NCBI RefSeq assembly: GCF_017168335.1 | Contig: NZ_JABFAU010000004.1 | Span: 80,110 to 144,109, forward strand | Origin: Rhodococcus sp. KRD162 | GTDB lineage: Bacteria; Actinomycetota; Actinomycetes; Mycobacteriales; Mycobacteriaceae | Length of the DNA stretch: 64,000 nt | Reading direction: 5' to 3' | In this document: positions 25,691 to 34,847 of the stretch, one piece after another | How positions within the stretch are numbered: position 1 is the stretch's first letter | Layout: each line of letters opens with the position of its first letter | Program-made: the position numbers and the translations under genes | Notes under the pieces: model-generated | What the model saw: the letters and a program-made list of their open reading frames with translations, nothing else | Told to the model about the DNA's origin: nothing | Database searches by the model: none

Positions 25691-27794
25691 CTAGGCACTC
25701 CCGTAGGCCCGCAGATGCGCCACCTGCTCGGGATCGAGTGACGGTTTGACCGTTGCCCGAGCGGTGGCGACATCGGCGGCGGTGACGTCGGCCGCATCCA
25801 TCGATCGACGCATGGCCGTCAGAGCGGCCTCGCGTAACAGCGCCGCGCAGTCGGCGGCGGAGTAGCCGTCGAGATCGCGGGCGAGCGATTCGAGATCGAC
25901 GTCGTCGGCGAGCGGGATGGATTTGCCCGACGCCTTCAGGATGTCCACCCGGGCGTCGGAATCCGGCGGCGGCACGAAGACCAGACGCTCGAGTCGGCCG
26001 GGCCGCAGCAACGCAGGGTCGATCAGATCGGGCCGGTTGGTTGCGCCGAGAACGACGACATCGCGCAACGGTTCGACGCCGTCGAGCTCGGTCAGCAGCG
26101 CCGCCACCACCCGATCTCCGACGCCGGAGTCCGAGCTCTGCCCGCGTCGGGGTGCCAATGCATCCACCTCGTCGAGAAAGATCAGTGAGGGTGCAGAGTC
26201 GCGGGCTCGCTGAAAGAGCTCGCGCACAGCCTTTTCCGAGGAGCCGACCCACTTGTCCATCAGCTCCGCGCCCTTGACTGCATGCACACTCAGTTGACCC
26301 GAGCTGGCGAGGGCGCGAACCAGAAACGTCTTGCCGCACCCGGGTGGCCCGTAGAGCAACACGCCGCGTGGTGGTTCGATCCCCAGTCGCGCGAAGGAAT
26401 CCGGGTGGCGAAGCGGCCACAGGACCGCCTCGGTGAGCGCCTGCTTGGTCTCGACCATGTCGCCGACGTCGTCCAGGGAGATGCTGCCGATGGCCAGTTC
26501 CTCGGCGCCCGAGCGCGACAGCGGACGGATGACCTGGAGCGCGCCCACCAGATCCTCCTGGGTCAACGCCGCCGGTGCCGCATCGTTCGACGCGCGCGCC
26601 GCTGCCCGCAGCGCCGCTTCACGGGTCAATGCAGCGAGATCGGCAACGACGAAACCGGGTGTCCGTGACGCGATCTCGACCAGATCGACATCGCCCTGGG
26701 GGACCTTCTTCAGCAGGTGCTCGAGCAGCCCTTTGCGCCCGGCCGCATCCGGCAGCGTGAGAGTGAGCTCGCGATCGCAGAGTTCCTGACCGCGCAGTCT
26801 CGCGTCGGTGGCCTCGGGATGAGCCGTCGTCGCGATCAGGGCCAGACCCGGAGTGTCGACGCCGCGGCGAAGCACATCGAGTACGAACGTCGACGCGGGT
26901 TCGGGATCCGAGGGCAACAAGGCGTCGACGTCGGTGATCAACAGGACGCCGGAGCCGGCGAGTTCGTCCACGGCGGCGGTGACCCGCTCGACCCGAGCGG
27001 AGGCCTCGAGCGCGCCGATCGACGGACCGTCCAGTACCCCCCAGATGTGGTGACGCGCCGAGAGTCGCCAACAGCTCCGACTCGTCCAGTGCCAGCCGCA
27101 GCCACTCGGTGAGCTTGGCCTGCGCAGGGCCAACACCCACCAGGTCCCCGATGCTCACCCGCGGTTCCGTCGCCCTCGGCACCTGGACCGATGCCGACGG
27201 CGCTGCGGGGGCTGTGGTGACGGTGCCCGTTCCCCAGCTCACCGCCGAATTGGGCTGCACACTGACCGGTCCACCCGCCGGGTCGACGGCCGAGACCGTC
27301 AACAGCTCGGTGGTCCAGGCAACCCCGAATGTTCTCGACAGCGCCTGCGTCGCCGATGTGGTCGAGGTGCCGGGTCCGAGATCGCGGGGGAGAAGTGACA
27401 CCGTGTCGCCCACCGTCAGCACCTTCCCGAGCAACGCCTGCCGCAGGGTGGTCTCGGAGATGGAGCCGGTTGCGAGCGCGGATCCTGTCACCGTGACGGT
27501 TCTGCCGCCGTAGACGGTGACGGGTCCGACTGCGACAGAGGCGTTTTCACGTAGGCCGGCGTTGGAGAGGGTGACGTCGTCCAGGAGCGCGGTGCCCTGC
27601 GGCGAACCCTCGGGGGCCGCGGCGACGACGGCAGCAGTACGGCGAGAACCGATGAGAGAGAGCGCGTCCCACTCGCGCAGACCGAGGGCGGCCAGTACCT
27701 CCGGATGCAGTCGCACGACGCCGCGCCTGGCATCGGCGGCCGAGGTGTTGAGGCGAGCAGTGAGTACGAGCTCGGGCGAGCTGGATGAGGTCAC
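25691..27794 (-). pseudogene. Tandem AAA ATPase (Rv0435c-like), first P-loop missing and frame broken
   Basis: The gene starts at GTG 27794 with an N-terminal domain (ARLNTSAADARRGVVRLHPE) and reads to LGASPHLGG near 27040. From there the coding signal moves to another frame (DGPSIGALEASARVER) and continues to 25691 with an intact second AAA module: YGPPGCGKTF (Walker A), LIFLDEVDALAPRRG (Walker B), GATNRPDLIDPALLRPGRLE (arginine fingers). The join is a tract of six G (27037-27042). With five G the halves would form one 700-residue protein, but the segment that should carry the Walker A of the first module is absent (about 25 residues). The psd-pssA-ATPase order matches M. tuberculosis. This is either real decay or an assembly error. 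Confidence 0.85.
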
Positions 27795-27818
27795 CGGTCC
27801 AACCTAATGGCTGGTTCG

Positions 27819-28673
27819 TCAGCTGCGCGGACGACGCAGGCCGAGGCGCGCCTGCGAGCGGCGGGCATTTCCCGGTGCGCGGCGAATGGCGCGGCGTTCG
27901 GCGCGGCGTTCGGCGGGCTTGGCATCCCACGTGTAGGGCCGAGCGGCGGTCCAGCGCTGCGAACGGACTGCGAACGGAATGTGCACCAGATAGGCCAGTA
28001 CCAATCCCATGAGCAGGACCAGCGGGAAGGTGATGAGCGCGGCAGCGAGGAGCGCCACCAGAACCAGCAGTATCGCGGCCAGCCGCGGCGGCACCGAGAC
28101 GGTCTTGAGGGCCAGTGTGGGGATGCGGCTGACGATCAGGGCGGCTGCGAAGATCGACCAACCGGCGACGACGTAGAACGACGCCCACCAGCCCTCGCCG
28201 AACTCTTCGAAGGCCGCGATCGGCGTCATCGCGATGAGGGCACCGGCTGGAGCGGGAACGCCGGTGAAGTATTCGCGGGCGTAGGCGGGGGTGTCGTCCT
28301 CGTCGAGCAGAGTGTTGAAACGTGCGAGCCGGAGCACGATGCTCACGGCGTAGACCAACGCGATGATCCAGCCGCCGCTGCTGCCCTCGAGCAGCGTCAC
28401 GTACAACACCAGTGCGGGAGCCACACCGAACGAGATGGCGTCGGACAGCGAGTCCAGCTCGGCACCGATCTTGCTGGTGGCGTCGAGCAATCGGGCGATT
28501 CGACCGTCCAGCGCATCGAGGATCGCTGCGGCACCGATCATCGCGAGGGCTGTTCCAAGCTGACCGTCGAGTGCGAACTTGACCGCGGAGAGCCCGGAGC
28601 ACAGCGCGAGAATGGTGACGACGGAGGGAAGCAGACGGATGGCAGCAGGCGGCTTGGCGCGTCTGGTGATCAT
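27819..28673 (-). CDS. pssA: CDP-diacylglycerol-serine O-phosphatidyltransferase
   Basis: PssA makes phosphatidylserine from CDP-diacylglycerol and serine in the membrane. The protein is 284 residues from ATG 28673, eight bases after the psd stop (M. tuberculosis PssA is similar). The CDP-alcohol phosphotransferase motif DG-x2-AR-x8-G-x3-D-x3-D is complete in LDGRIARLL and GAELDSLSDAISFG. Six or more helices are visible, followed by a basic tail (AERRAERRAIRRAPGNARR). The longer upstream frame overlaps psd and is rejected. Confidence 0.94.
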   Translation of the reverse strand: MITRRAKPPAAIRLLPSVVTILALCSGLSAVKFALDGQLGTALAMIGAAAILDALDGRIARLLDATSKIGAELDSLSDAISFGVAPALVLYVTLLEGSSGGWIIALVYAVSIVLRLARFNTLLDEDDTPAYAREYFTGVPAPAGALIAMTPIAAFEEFGEGWWASFYVVAGWSIFAAALIVSRIPTLALKTVSVPPRLAAILLVLVALLAAALITFPLVLLMGLVLAYLVHIPFAVRSQRWTAARPYTWDAKPAERRAERRAIRRAPGNARRSQARLGLRRPRS

Positions 28674-28680
28674 CGAATCG

Positions 28681-29397
28681 CTACTGCGGTAGCTCGGCGA
28701 GAACGGTTTCGGCTCCGACTGCGCGTTGACCTCGTTCGACCAGCAGCGTCGTGCCTGCGGGGAAGTAGGTGTCGACGCGCGAGCCGAACCGGATGAGGCC
28801 GTACGTGTCACCGATCGTCAGGGTCTGCGCGACGGTGGCGTTATTGATGATGCGTCGGGCAATGAGACCGGCGATCTGGACGACGGCGACATCGTGACCC
28901 GAGTCGGTTCTGATGTGCATGCTGTTGCGCTCGTTGACCTCGCTGGCCTCGGCGAGATCCGCGGATTTGAACTGGCCCCGGCGATGCACGACCTCGATGA
29001 CCGTGCCACCGACGGGAACACGCTGGACGTGCACATCGAGAACGGACAGGAAGATGCTCACGCGCGGTACCGGCTCGGTGCCGAGATCGAGTTCGGCCGG
29101 GGGTGCTGCGGTGTCGACGAGGGTGACGAGCCCGTCGGCAGGTGCGACGACGACGCCGGGACGGTTCGGCGGCACTCGGGACGGGTGTCTGAAGAAGGTG
29201 GCGCAGGCTCCGGCGGCCACGAGGCCGGCGTTTCGTACCCACTTGGACCTGCGGCCGAGCACTGCAACGGCGAGCGGGCCTCCGACGAACGGTAGGCCTG
29301 CCGGGTGCAGCGGCGGGACCGTCTCACGAACCAAATCGACGATGTGAGCCACTCCGGTGCGTGGCGGTTGACCAATCGGGGCGGGACGGCGTGCCAC
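28681..29397 (-). CDS. psd: Phosphatidylserine decarboxylase proenzyme
   Basis: Psd converts phosphatidylserine to phosphatidylethanolamine. The protein is 238 residues from GTG 29397. The self-cleavage site is at the Gly-Ser of [10 protein letters not shown] near residue 206, where the Ser becomes the pyruvoyl group; the GSR form is the one seen in short actinobacterial and archaeal-type Psd. Other motifs are [33 protein letters not shown] and [13 protein letters not shown]. It starts the psd-pssA-ATPase unit. Confidence 0.94.
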   Translation of the reverse strand: MARRPAPIGQPPRTGVAHIVDLVRETVPPLHPAGLPFVGGPLAVAVLGRRSKWVRNAGLVAAGACATFFRHPSRVPPNRPGVVVAPADGLVTLVDTAAPPAELDLGTEPVPRVSIFLSVLDVHVQRVPVGGTVIEVVHRRGQFKSADLAEASEVNERNSMHIRTDSGHDVAVVQIAGLIARRIINNATVAQTLTIGDTYGLIRFGSRVDTYFPAGTTLLVERGQRAVGAETVLAELPQ

Positions 29398-29472
29398 GGT
29401 CTCCTCTTACTACTTCGTCGGGCAGGTATTGGCATGTCGTGGTGCTGCCAACAGTCGAGGCGCGCAGATGCA

Positions 29473-29518
29473 CGACTGCCGGGGCCCTCACAGAGTACGT
29501 GAGACGCCCCGGCAGTCG
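29473..29518 (-). terminator. Strong terminator hairpin after the GlsB-family gene
   Basis: CGACTGCCGGGG pairs perfectly with CCCCGGCAGTCG, and an inner CTCAC/GTGAG stem extends it. It begins 17 bases beyond the stop of the minus-strand GlsB/YeaQ/YmgE gene. Confidence 0.85.
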
Positions 29519-29534
29519 GGAAGTGCGAGTGCGA

Positions 29535-29804
29535 TCAGACGCGGCTGCGACCGGTCACGAGCTTGACCAGGAACAGCAGGATGCATGCGCCGAGGATGCA
29601 GGTGATGAAGCTGAAGATCAGGCCGCCACCTTCGACGTCGACCCCGAAGACCTTGAGGAGGTAGCCGCCGATGAGGCCGCCGATGATGCCGACGACGATG
29701 TTCAAGATGATGCCCATCTGAGCGTCGGTCTTCATGATCTTGCTGCCGACCCAGCCGGCCAGTCCGCCGATGATGATCCAACCGATGATTCCGAGACCCA
29801 ACAT
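29535..29804 (-). CDS. GlsB/YeaQ/YmgE family stress membrane protein
   Basis: This is an 89-residue protein from ATG 29804. It is Gly-rich with three helices: MLGLGIIGWIIIGGLAGWVG, MGIILNIVVGIIGGLIGGYL and LIFSFITCILGACILLFLV. The GWVGSKIMKTD segment after the first helix and the GxxGxxxGG repeats match the transglycosylase-associated protein family induced by stress. The role is poorly known. It has its own strong terminator and lies between psd and an SRPBCC gene on the same strand. Confidence 0.9.
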   Translation of the reverse strand: MLGLGIIGWIIIGGLAGWVGSKIMKTDAQMGIILNIVVGIIGGLIGGYLLKVFGVDVEGGGLIFSFITCILGACILLFLVKLVTGRSRV

Positions 29805-29892
29805 TCGTAGCCCCCACTTTCCGTTTGTGTCGTGTGATTGTCGAAACCCCGCATGCCCCTGGGGTCCCAACCTGAAACATTCCTGAGAATGT

Positions 29893-30357
29893 TTATTTTC
29901 GGCCGAGCTTCTCGCTCTCGGCCTTGATGCGACGCAGGGTGGTGTTCATGCCTTCGACGAGTTCGACGTCGAACTCGTCGATGCCCCCGAGGAAACGCTT
30001 GACCAGTAGCGAGGACACGTTCGAGGTGCCTGTGGGGGCTTCCCTCTTCTCGACGACGGTCGTCCCGCCTGCCGTGGGGGTGAGGGTGTAGGACCACGTC
30101 GTCTTGTTCTCGATCACGCGGAAGGCGAGTTCGCGATTGGGTTCGAAGGTGACCACCTTGGCTGTGGTCGGCCAGACGAGCAGGCCTTTGCGGTTGATGT
30201 TGAGCGTCCTGGTACCGGTGCCGATGGTCCCGCCGAGGACCTTCATCTTCGTGCATTGCGGGCTCCACTCGCTCATTCGCCGAAGGTCCGACACGATCTT
30301 CCAGACGGTCTCGGGGCTCGCGGCGATGTCGATCGTGGCTTCGAGAGTCTTGCTCAA
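29893..30357 (-). CDS. SRPBCC (START-like) family protein
   Basis: This is a 154-residue protein from TTG 30357 with GGAGG six bases upstream. It has the lipid/polyketide-binding fold pattern: an N-terminal beta strand with EATIDIAASPETVWKIVSD, then RRMSEWSPQC, the TWSYTLTPTAGGTTVVEK strands and a long C-terminal helix (GMNTTLRRIKAESEKLG). This corresponds to the polyketide cyclase/dehydrase group. The ligand is unknown. The palindromic element at 30471-30516 lies upstream of it, between it and the DUF1206 gene. Confidence 0.86.
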   Translation of the reverse strand: MSKTLEATIDIAASPETVWKIVSDLRRMSEWSPQCTKMKVLGGTIGTGTRTLNINRKGLLVWPTTAKVVTFEPNRELAFRVIENKTTWSYTLTPTAGGTTVVEKREAPTGTSNVSSLLVKRFLGGIDEFDVELVEGMNTTLRRIKAESEKLGRK

Positions 30358-30470
30358 CGTTGGCCTCCAGGTAGCGGGAATATCTGCAACTGACTGTCAC
30401 ACTCAATCGTGCGCATCCTATGTGGCAGCAGACACAGTTGGCCAGAGCGGGCCAGGGCACAGCACCCCCC

Positions 30471-30516
30471 GTCGTGCGCCTTTTGCGTACCTCCAGGTAC
30501 GCAAAAGGCGCACGAC
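30471..30516. repeat. Palindromic dispersed element, copy 1 (perfect 22-bp arms)
   Basis: The left arm at 30471-30492 and the right arm at 30495-30516 are perfect inverse copies with a two-base CC spacer. A near-identical copy lies at 60226-60271 inside a coding region. Here it sits 16 bases beyond the stop of the DUF1206 gene and is flanked by C6 on one side and G7 on the other, so it can also act as a terminator. Confidence 0.95.
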
Positions 30517-30532
30517 AGGGACTCGGGGGGGC

Positions 30533-31330
30533 TTACATCCGGGCGCGACGAGCCAGGACGAAGGCGTACAGGCCGTAGAGCCCGATTCCCACTCCCGCGA
30601 GGATCAGCAGAATCCGGCCGTAGGGCTGAGCGCCGAGGGTCTTGACCGCGGCGTCGATTCCCGAGGCTTTCGACGGGTCGGACTGCAGTACTGCAACCCC
30701 GACGAGGATTCCGGCTCCTACCAGGGCAGCGCCCTTGGCTGCGTATCCAGTCATGCCGAGTTTGACGACCGCCTCGCTCTGATGACCTTTCAGATCGTCG
30801 AGGAAGCCTTTCGATACCCCCTTGTAGATGTGGTAGCCGCCGACGCCGATGACGATCAGGCCCACCACGATCAGGACGAGCTTGCCGCCGCCGGATTCCA
30901 TCAACCGCGCCGAGTAGCCGGCATTCTGCCGTCCACTGTCTTCGCCCGAGCCGGTCGCGAAGCCGTAGGTCGAGAACGCGAACGTGAGGTAGACCACGGC
31001 CAGTGCCACTGCCTTGGCCCGGTCCAAGGCGCTGCCTGCATCCGAATCGGACTTCTTGCCGACTATCGCCTCGAGGATCCGCCACAGGGCCAGCGCCACG
31101 AAAGCGACAACCGCGACCCACAGGGCAATTCTTCCGCCCGGCTGCGCGGCCAGCGCGGCGAGTGCGCCGGACTGATCAGCATTACCGGACTGACCGAACG
31201 CCAATCGGACGGCAATGTAGCCGATCAACACGTTCAGCAGTCCGCTGACGAAGTGGCCGCCCCGAGCCGCGTACTCGAAAGCACTGTTGTCTTGCACCGA
31301 GTTGGCCACAGAATTTCCCGACGTGTTCAC
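30533..31330 (-). CDS. DUF1206 family membrane protein
   Basis: This is a 265-residue protein from GTG 31330. It consists of three related two-helix units, each beginning with an Arg/Gly-rich turn: EYAARGGHFVSGLLNVLIGY, YSARLMESGGGKLVLIVVG-like and GYAAKGAALVGAGILVG, a pattern characteristic of DUF1206. This makes six membrane helices in all. The function is unknown. The stop is followed by the palindromic element. The longer frame up to 31588 has no supported start. Confidence 0.87.
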   Translation of the reverse strand: MNTSGNSVANSVQDNSAFEYAARGGHFVSGLLNVLIGYIAVRLAFGQSGNADQSGALAALAAQPGGRIALWVAVVAFVALALWRILEAIVGKKSDSDAGSALDRAKAVALAVVYLTFAFSTYGFATGSGEDSGRQNAGYSARLMESGGGKLVLIVVGLIVIGVGGYHIYKGVSKGFLDDLKGHQSEAVVKLGMTGYAAKGAALVGAGILVGVAVLQSDPSKASGIDAAVKTLGAQPYGRILLILAGVGIGLYGLYAFVLARRARM

Positions 31331-31509
31331 GAACTGTCCCCGATCAGTAGATTTGAGGATCCGATTACCCGAACAGCACGGTCGGAAACGGTCTCCGGCC
31401 GCGAAACGCCGTACGAGATCCCACCGAGGCGTTAACACCGGGCGGACACTGATCGATGTAGCAAGCGGAGTGTCGGGACCAACGAATACCTTGTTCGGAG
31501 TGATCCACC

Positions 31510-31665
31510 GTGAAATTACAGTCGATACTGCGTCGTAGCAGCAGTGATCTACCTTTGTTGAAGACTGCCAGGATGAGCGGGCGGCCACGCTCGTGGCCCG
31601 CCGAGAAGCTCGAACGGCTACTCACCCCGCAGGAACTCGATCTGATCCGTCGCGGCCTGATCTGA
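31510..31665 (+). CDS. Possible small protein of 51 residues
   Basis: This is an open frame from GTG 31510 to TGA 31665 in the gap before the response-regulator fusion gene. The N-terminal half is polar and basic (KLQSILRRSSSDLPLLK); the C-terminal part forms a plausible charged helix (PAEKLERLLTPQELDLIRRG). A start at an internal ATG would give 30 residues. There is no obvious ribosome site and no known family, so it may be chance. The rest of the 31331-31761 gap shows only the CTGGAGGG ribosome site for the next gene. Confidence 0.3.
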   Translation: MKLQSILRRSSSDLPLLKTARMSGRPRSWPAEKLERLLTPQELDLIRRGLI

Positions 31666-31761
31666 CCCCGACCCCAGGTTCCGGGGGCTACCGCATGCCT
31701 CCCGTTCGGGGCGCTGCGGTGGCATGCTCATGAGGTTGACGAGCATCAGTCCTGGAGGGTC

Positions 31762-33417
31762 ATGAAACCGGTCATTCTCAGCGTCGACGACGATCCCGGA
31801 GTATCGCGATCGGTCGCCCGCGACCTGCGCCGCCGCTACGGCGAGCGCTACCGTATCGTCCGCGCCGAATCCGGTGCCGGAGCACTGGACGCACTCAGAG
31901 AACTCGCTCTGCGCGGCACCCCGGTCGCCATTTTGTTGGCCGACTACCGCATGCCCCAGATGAGCGGCATGGAATTTCTCGAACAAGCAATGGACCTGTT
32001 CCCGACGGCCCGTCGCATTCTGCTCACCGCCTACGCCGATACCAATGCAGCGATCGACGCCATCAACGTCATCGATCTCGACTACTACCTGCTCAAGCCG
32101 TGGGATCCGCCCGAGGAAAAGCTCTACCCCGTGCTCGACGCCCAACTGGAGGCCTGGTGTGCCTACGACCACCGCGCCACCTCGGACACCAAGATCATCG
32201 GCCATCGCTGGTCTGCGCGGTCCTCGGAGATTCGCGAGTTTCTCGCCCGAAATCAGCTGCCGTACCGGTGGTACATGTCCGACGAGTCCGAGGGTGCGCG
32301 GCTACTGGCCGCAGCCGGTGTGACCGAGGATCGACTTCCGGTGGTGATCACCACCGAAGGTGATGCGCTCGTCGAGCCTTCCGATGCCGCCCTCGGCGAC
32401 CGGCTCGGCCTGACCGTCTCGCCCTCGGAGGAGTTCTACGATCTGGTCGTCATCGGCGGCGGTCCGGCAGGACTCGGCGCCGCGCTGTACGGCGCATCCG
32501 AGGGCCTGCGGACGACGCTGATCGAGCGCACCGCGACAGGCGGTCAGGCCGGGCAGAGTTCTCGCATCGAGAACTACCTGGGCTTTCCGGACGGCGTATC
32601 GGGAGCGCAGCTGGCCGAGCGGGCGAGGCGTCAAGCCCTCAAGTTCGGTGCCGAGGTCGTCACCACCCAGGATGTGGTGGGACTCGAGGTCAACGGTGCG
32701 GCGCGCACCGTGCGATTCGCGGACGGCCGAAGTATCAGCGCCCAGACGATCATCCTGTCCACCGGAGTCGCCTACCGCCGGTTGGACGCTCCCGGGATCG
32801 ACGATTTCACCGGGCGGGGTGTGTTCTACGGATCTGCGATGACCGAGGCCGCGCGCTGCGCCGAGCAGGATGTCTACATCGTCGGCGGAGCCAACTCGGC
32901 CGGTCAGGCCGCGGTGTACCTCGCGCGCGGTGCCAGGTCGGTCACCATCTTGATCCGGGCCACCTCACTCGAAGCATCGATGTCGTACTACCTGATCAAG
33001 CAGATCGAGGAGAATCCGAAGATCACCGTCCGGCCGTGCACCGAGGTCGCGGGTGTGGCCGGTGACGGTCACCTCGAATCGATCACGCTGCACAACAGGG
33101 CCACCGACGCCACCACGACCGTCGATGCGCAGTATCTGTTCCTGTTCATCGGAGCGGCCCCGCGCACCGAGTGGCTCGACGGAGTGCTCGTTCGGGACGA
33201 TCATGGATTCGTGGTGACCGGGCCGGATCTCGTCGTCGATGGACGCGGTCCCGCCGGGTGGACTTCTGCCCGGCTCCCACACCACCTCGAGACGAGCGTG
33301 CCGGGCGTGTTCGCGGCCGGTGACGTGCGATCCGACTCGGCCAAACGCGTCGCGTCGGCAGTAGGAGAGGGAGCCATGGCCGTGATGCTGGTGCACAGAT
33401 ATCTGGCGAACCCGTGA
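31762..33417 (+). CDS. Response regulator fused to thioredoxin reductase-like flavoprotein
   Basis: This is a 551-residue fusion from ATG 31762 with CTGGAGGG upstream. Residues 1-125 are a receiver domain: acidic pocket VDDD, phospho-Asp61 (LLADYRMP), Thr89 and Lys112. Residues about 147-220 resemble a glutaredoxin fold without its Cys pair (RWSARSSEIREFL, RLPVVITT). From about 225 comes an FAD/NAD(P)H domain with VIGGGPAGLGAA, GGQAGQSSRIENYLGFP, YIVGGANSAGQAA and FAAGDVRSDSAKRV. The CxxC expected in thioredoxin reductase is replaced (FYGSAMTEAARC), so it cannot reduce thioredoxin the usual way. It is translationally coupled to a histidine kinase. Its output may be redox control; the substrate is unknown. 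Confidence 0.92.
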   Translation: MKPVILSVDDDPGVSRSVARDLRRRYGERYRIVRAESGAGALDALRELALRGTPVAILLADYRMPQMSGMEFLEQAMDLFPTARRILLTAYADTNAAIDAINVIDLDYYLLKPWDPPEEKLYPVLDAQLEAWCAYDHRATSDTKIIGHRWSARSSEIREFLARNQLPYRWYMSDESEGARLLAAAGVTEDRLPVVITTEGDALVEPSDAALGDRLGLTVSPSEEFYDLVVIGGGPAGLGAALYGASEGLRTTLIERTATGGQAGQSSRIENYLGFPDGVSGAQLAERARRQALKFGAEVVTTQDVVGLEVNGAARTVRFADGRSISAQTIILSTGVAYRRLDAPGIDDFTGRGVFYGSAMTEAARCAEQDVYIVGGANSAGQAAVYLARGARSVTILIRATSLEASMSYYLIKQIEENPKITVRPCTEVAGVAGDGHLESITLHNRATDATTTVDAQYLFLFIGAAPRTEWLDGVLVRDDHGFVVTGPDLVVDGRGPAGWTSARLPHHLETSVPGVFAAGDVRSDSAKRVASAVGEGAMAVMLVHRYLANP

Positions 33418-34847
33418 GCGCGTCGAGCTGTGAGCCGGAGGAATTGCGGACGCTGTTTCTGTTCGAGCAGCTCACCGACCCGCAGTTGGCGGAGCTGTGC
33501 CGGGAGGGACGCATCGAGACGATCGAACCGGGGCCGGTGTACTCGGAGGGTGATCCGGCGACGTGCTTCTACGTGCTGATCGACGGAGCGTTGGTGCTCT
33601 CGAAGCTGTCGGGCGGGGAGGACCTGGTGGTCAACCGGACCTCCCAGCGCGGGGTGTACGCAGGCGCGTGGCAGGCGTACCTGGGTGATCGGGTGCCGCA
33701 GACGTACCAGGGTTCGATGCGGGTGACCGAGCGTTCGCGGTTCTTCGTTCTCGATGCCGAGTGCTTCGCGGCCATCGTGCGGGAGTGGTTCCCGATGGCG
33801 CTGCACCTACTGGAGGGGCTGTTCTTCGGCAATCAGAGCACCAAACAGATAGTGGAGCAGCGAGAACGCTTGTTGGCCTTGGGTTCTCTGTCGGCCGGGC
33901 TGACGCACGAGCTGAACAACCCGGCCGCAGCCGCGGTGCGGGCGACGTCGGCGTTGCGTGACCGGGTGGCGCACATGCGGCAGAAGTTGGCGATGATCGC
34001 AGGCGGCACTCTCGATCGCGGCAGTATGGCGCATCTGGTCGGCCTGCAGAACGAGGCCGTGGAGTTGGTTGCCAAGGCTCCGAAGCTGACCGCGATGGAA
34101 GCCTCGGACCGCGAGGACGAACTCGGCGAGTGGTTCGAGGACAAGGGCATCGGTGGCGGTTGGGACCTGGCTCCGACGTTCGTCTCGGCCGGTCTCGATG
34201 TGCCGTGGCTCGACAAGGTTTCCGCGACGGTCGACGATCCGAGGATGCTCGAGGGGGCGATCCGGTGGCTCAACTACACCGTGGAAACCGAATTGCTGAT
34301 GAACGAGATCGCGGATTCGACCACACGGATCTCGACGCTCGTCGAGGCAGCGAAGCAGTATTCGCAGATGGATCGTGCGCCGTATCGATCGGTGGATGTG
34401 CACGAACTACTCGACAGCACCCTGATCATGTTGGGCCGCAAGATCGGTGACGATATCCGCGTGGTGAAGGAGTACGGCCCGGCGGTGCCGCCCATTCCTG
34501 CCTATGCCGCCGAACTCAATCAGGTATGGACCAATCTGATCGACAACGCCGTGCAGGCCATGGACGGTGCTGGGGTGTTGACGGTACGCACGTCCGTGGA
34601 CGAAAACCGAGTCCAGATCGAGATATGCGACACCGGACCTGGTGTGCCGCAGGAGATTCGGTCGCGAATCTTCGAGCCCTTCTTCACCACCAAGGCCGTC
34701 GGCGAGGGCACGGGTCTCGGCCTGGACATCTCGTGGCGGATCGTGGTGAACAAGCATCAGGGTGATCTGCGGGTGGTGTCCGAGCCCGGCGACACGCGAT
34801 TCGTCGTGCGACTGCCCGTCGACCCGGCGACAGAGGAGCAACCATGA
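33414..34847 (+). CDS. Histidine kinase with cyclic-nucleotide-binding domain
   Basis: This is a 477-residue soluble protein starting at GTG 33414, overlapping the stop before it (GTGA). Residues about 10-125 form a cNMP-binding-like barrel (LFLFEQLTDPQLAELCREG, PVYSEGDPATCFYVLIDG). The H-box is LSAGLTHELNNPAAAAV with His165. The ATPase part has NQVWTNLIDNAVQAM (N), DTGPGV (G1), FEPFFTTK (F) and GEGTGLGLDIS (G2). There are no membrane helices. It should phosphorylate Asp61 of the coupled receiver-flavoprotein. The input could be a cyclic nucleotide, and a class III cyclase is encoded in the same window, though far away. Confidence 0.92.
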   Translation: MSASSCEPEELRTLFLFEQLTDPQLAELCREGRIETIEPGPVYSEGDPATCFYVLIDGALVLSKLSGGEDLVVNRTSQRGVYAGAWQAYLGDRVPQTYQGSMRVTERSRFFVLDAECFAAIVREWFPMALHLLEGLFFGNQSTKQIVEQRERLLALGSLSAGLTHELNNPAAAAVRATSALRDRVAHMRQKLAMIAGGTLDRGSMAHLVGLQNEAVELVAKAPKLTAMEASDREDELGEWFEDKGIGGGWDLAPTFVSAGLDVPWLDKVSATVDDPRMLEGAIRWLNYTVETELLMNEIADSTTRISTLVEAAKQYSQMDRAPYRSVDVHELLDSTLIMLGRKIGDDIRVVKEYGPAVPPIPAYAAELNQVWTNLIDNAVQAMDGAGVLTVRTSVDENRVQIEICDTGPGVPQEIRSRIFEPFFTTKAVGEGTGLGLDISWRIVVNKHQGDLRVVSEPGDTRFVVRLPVDPATEEQP

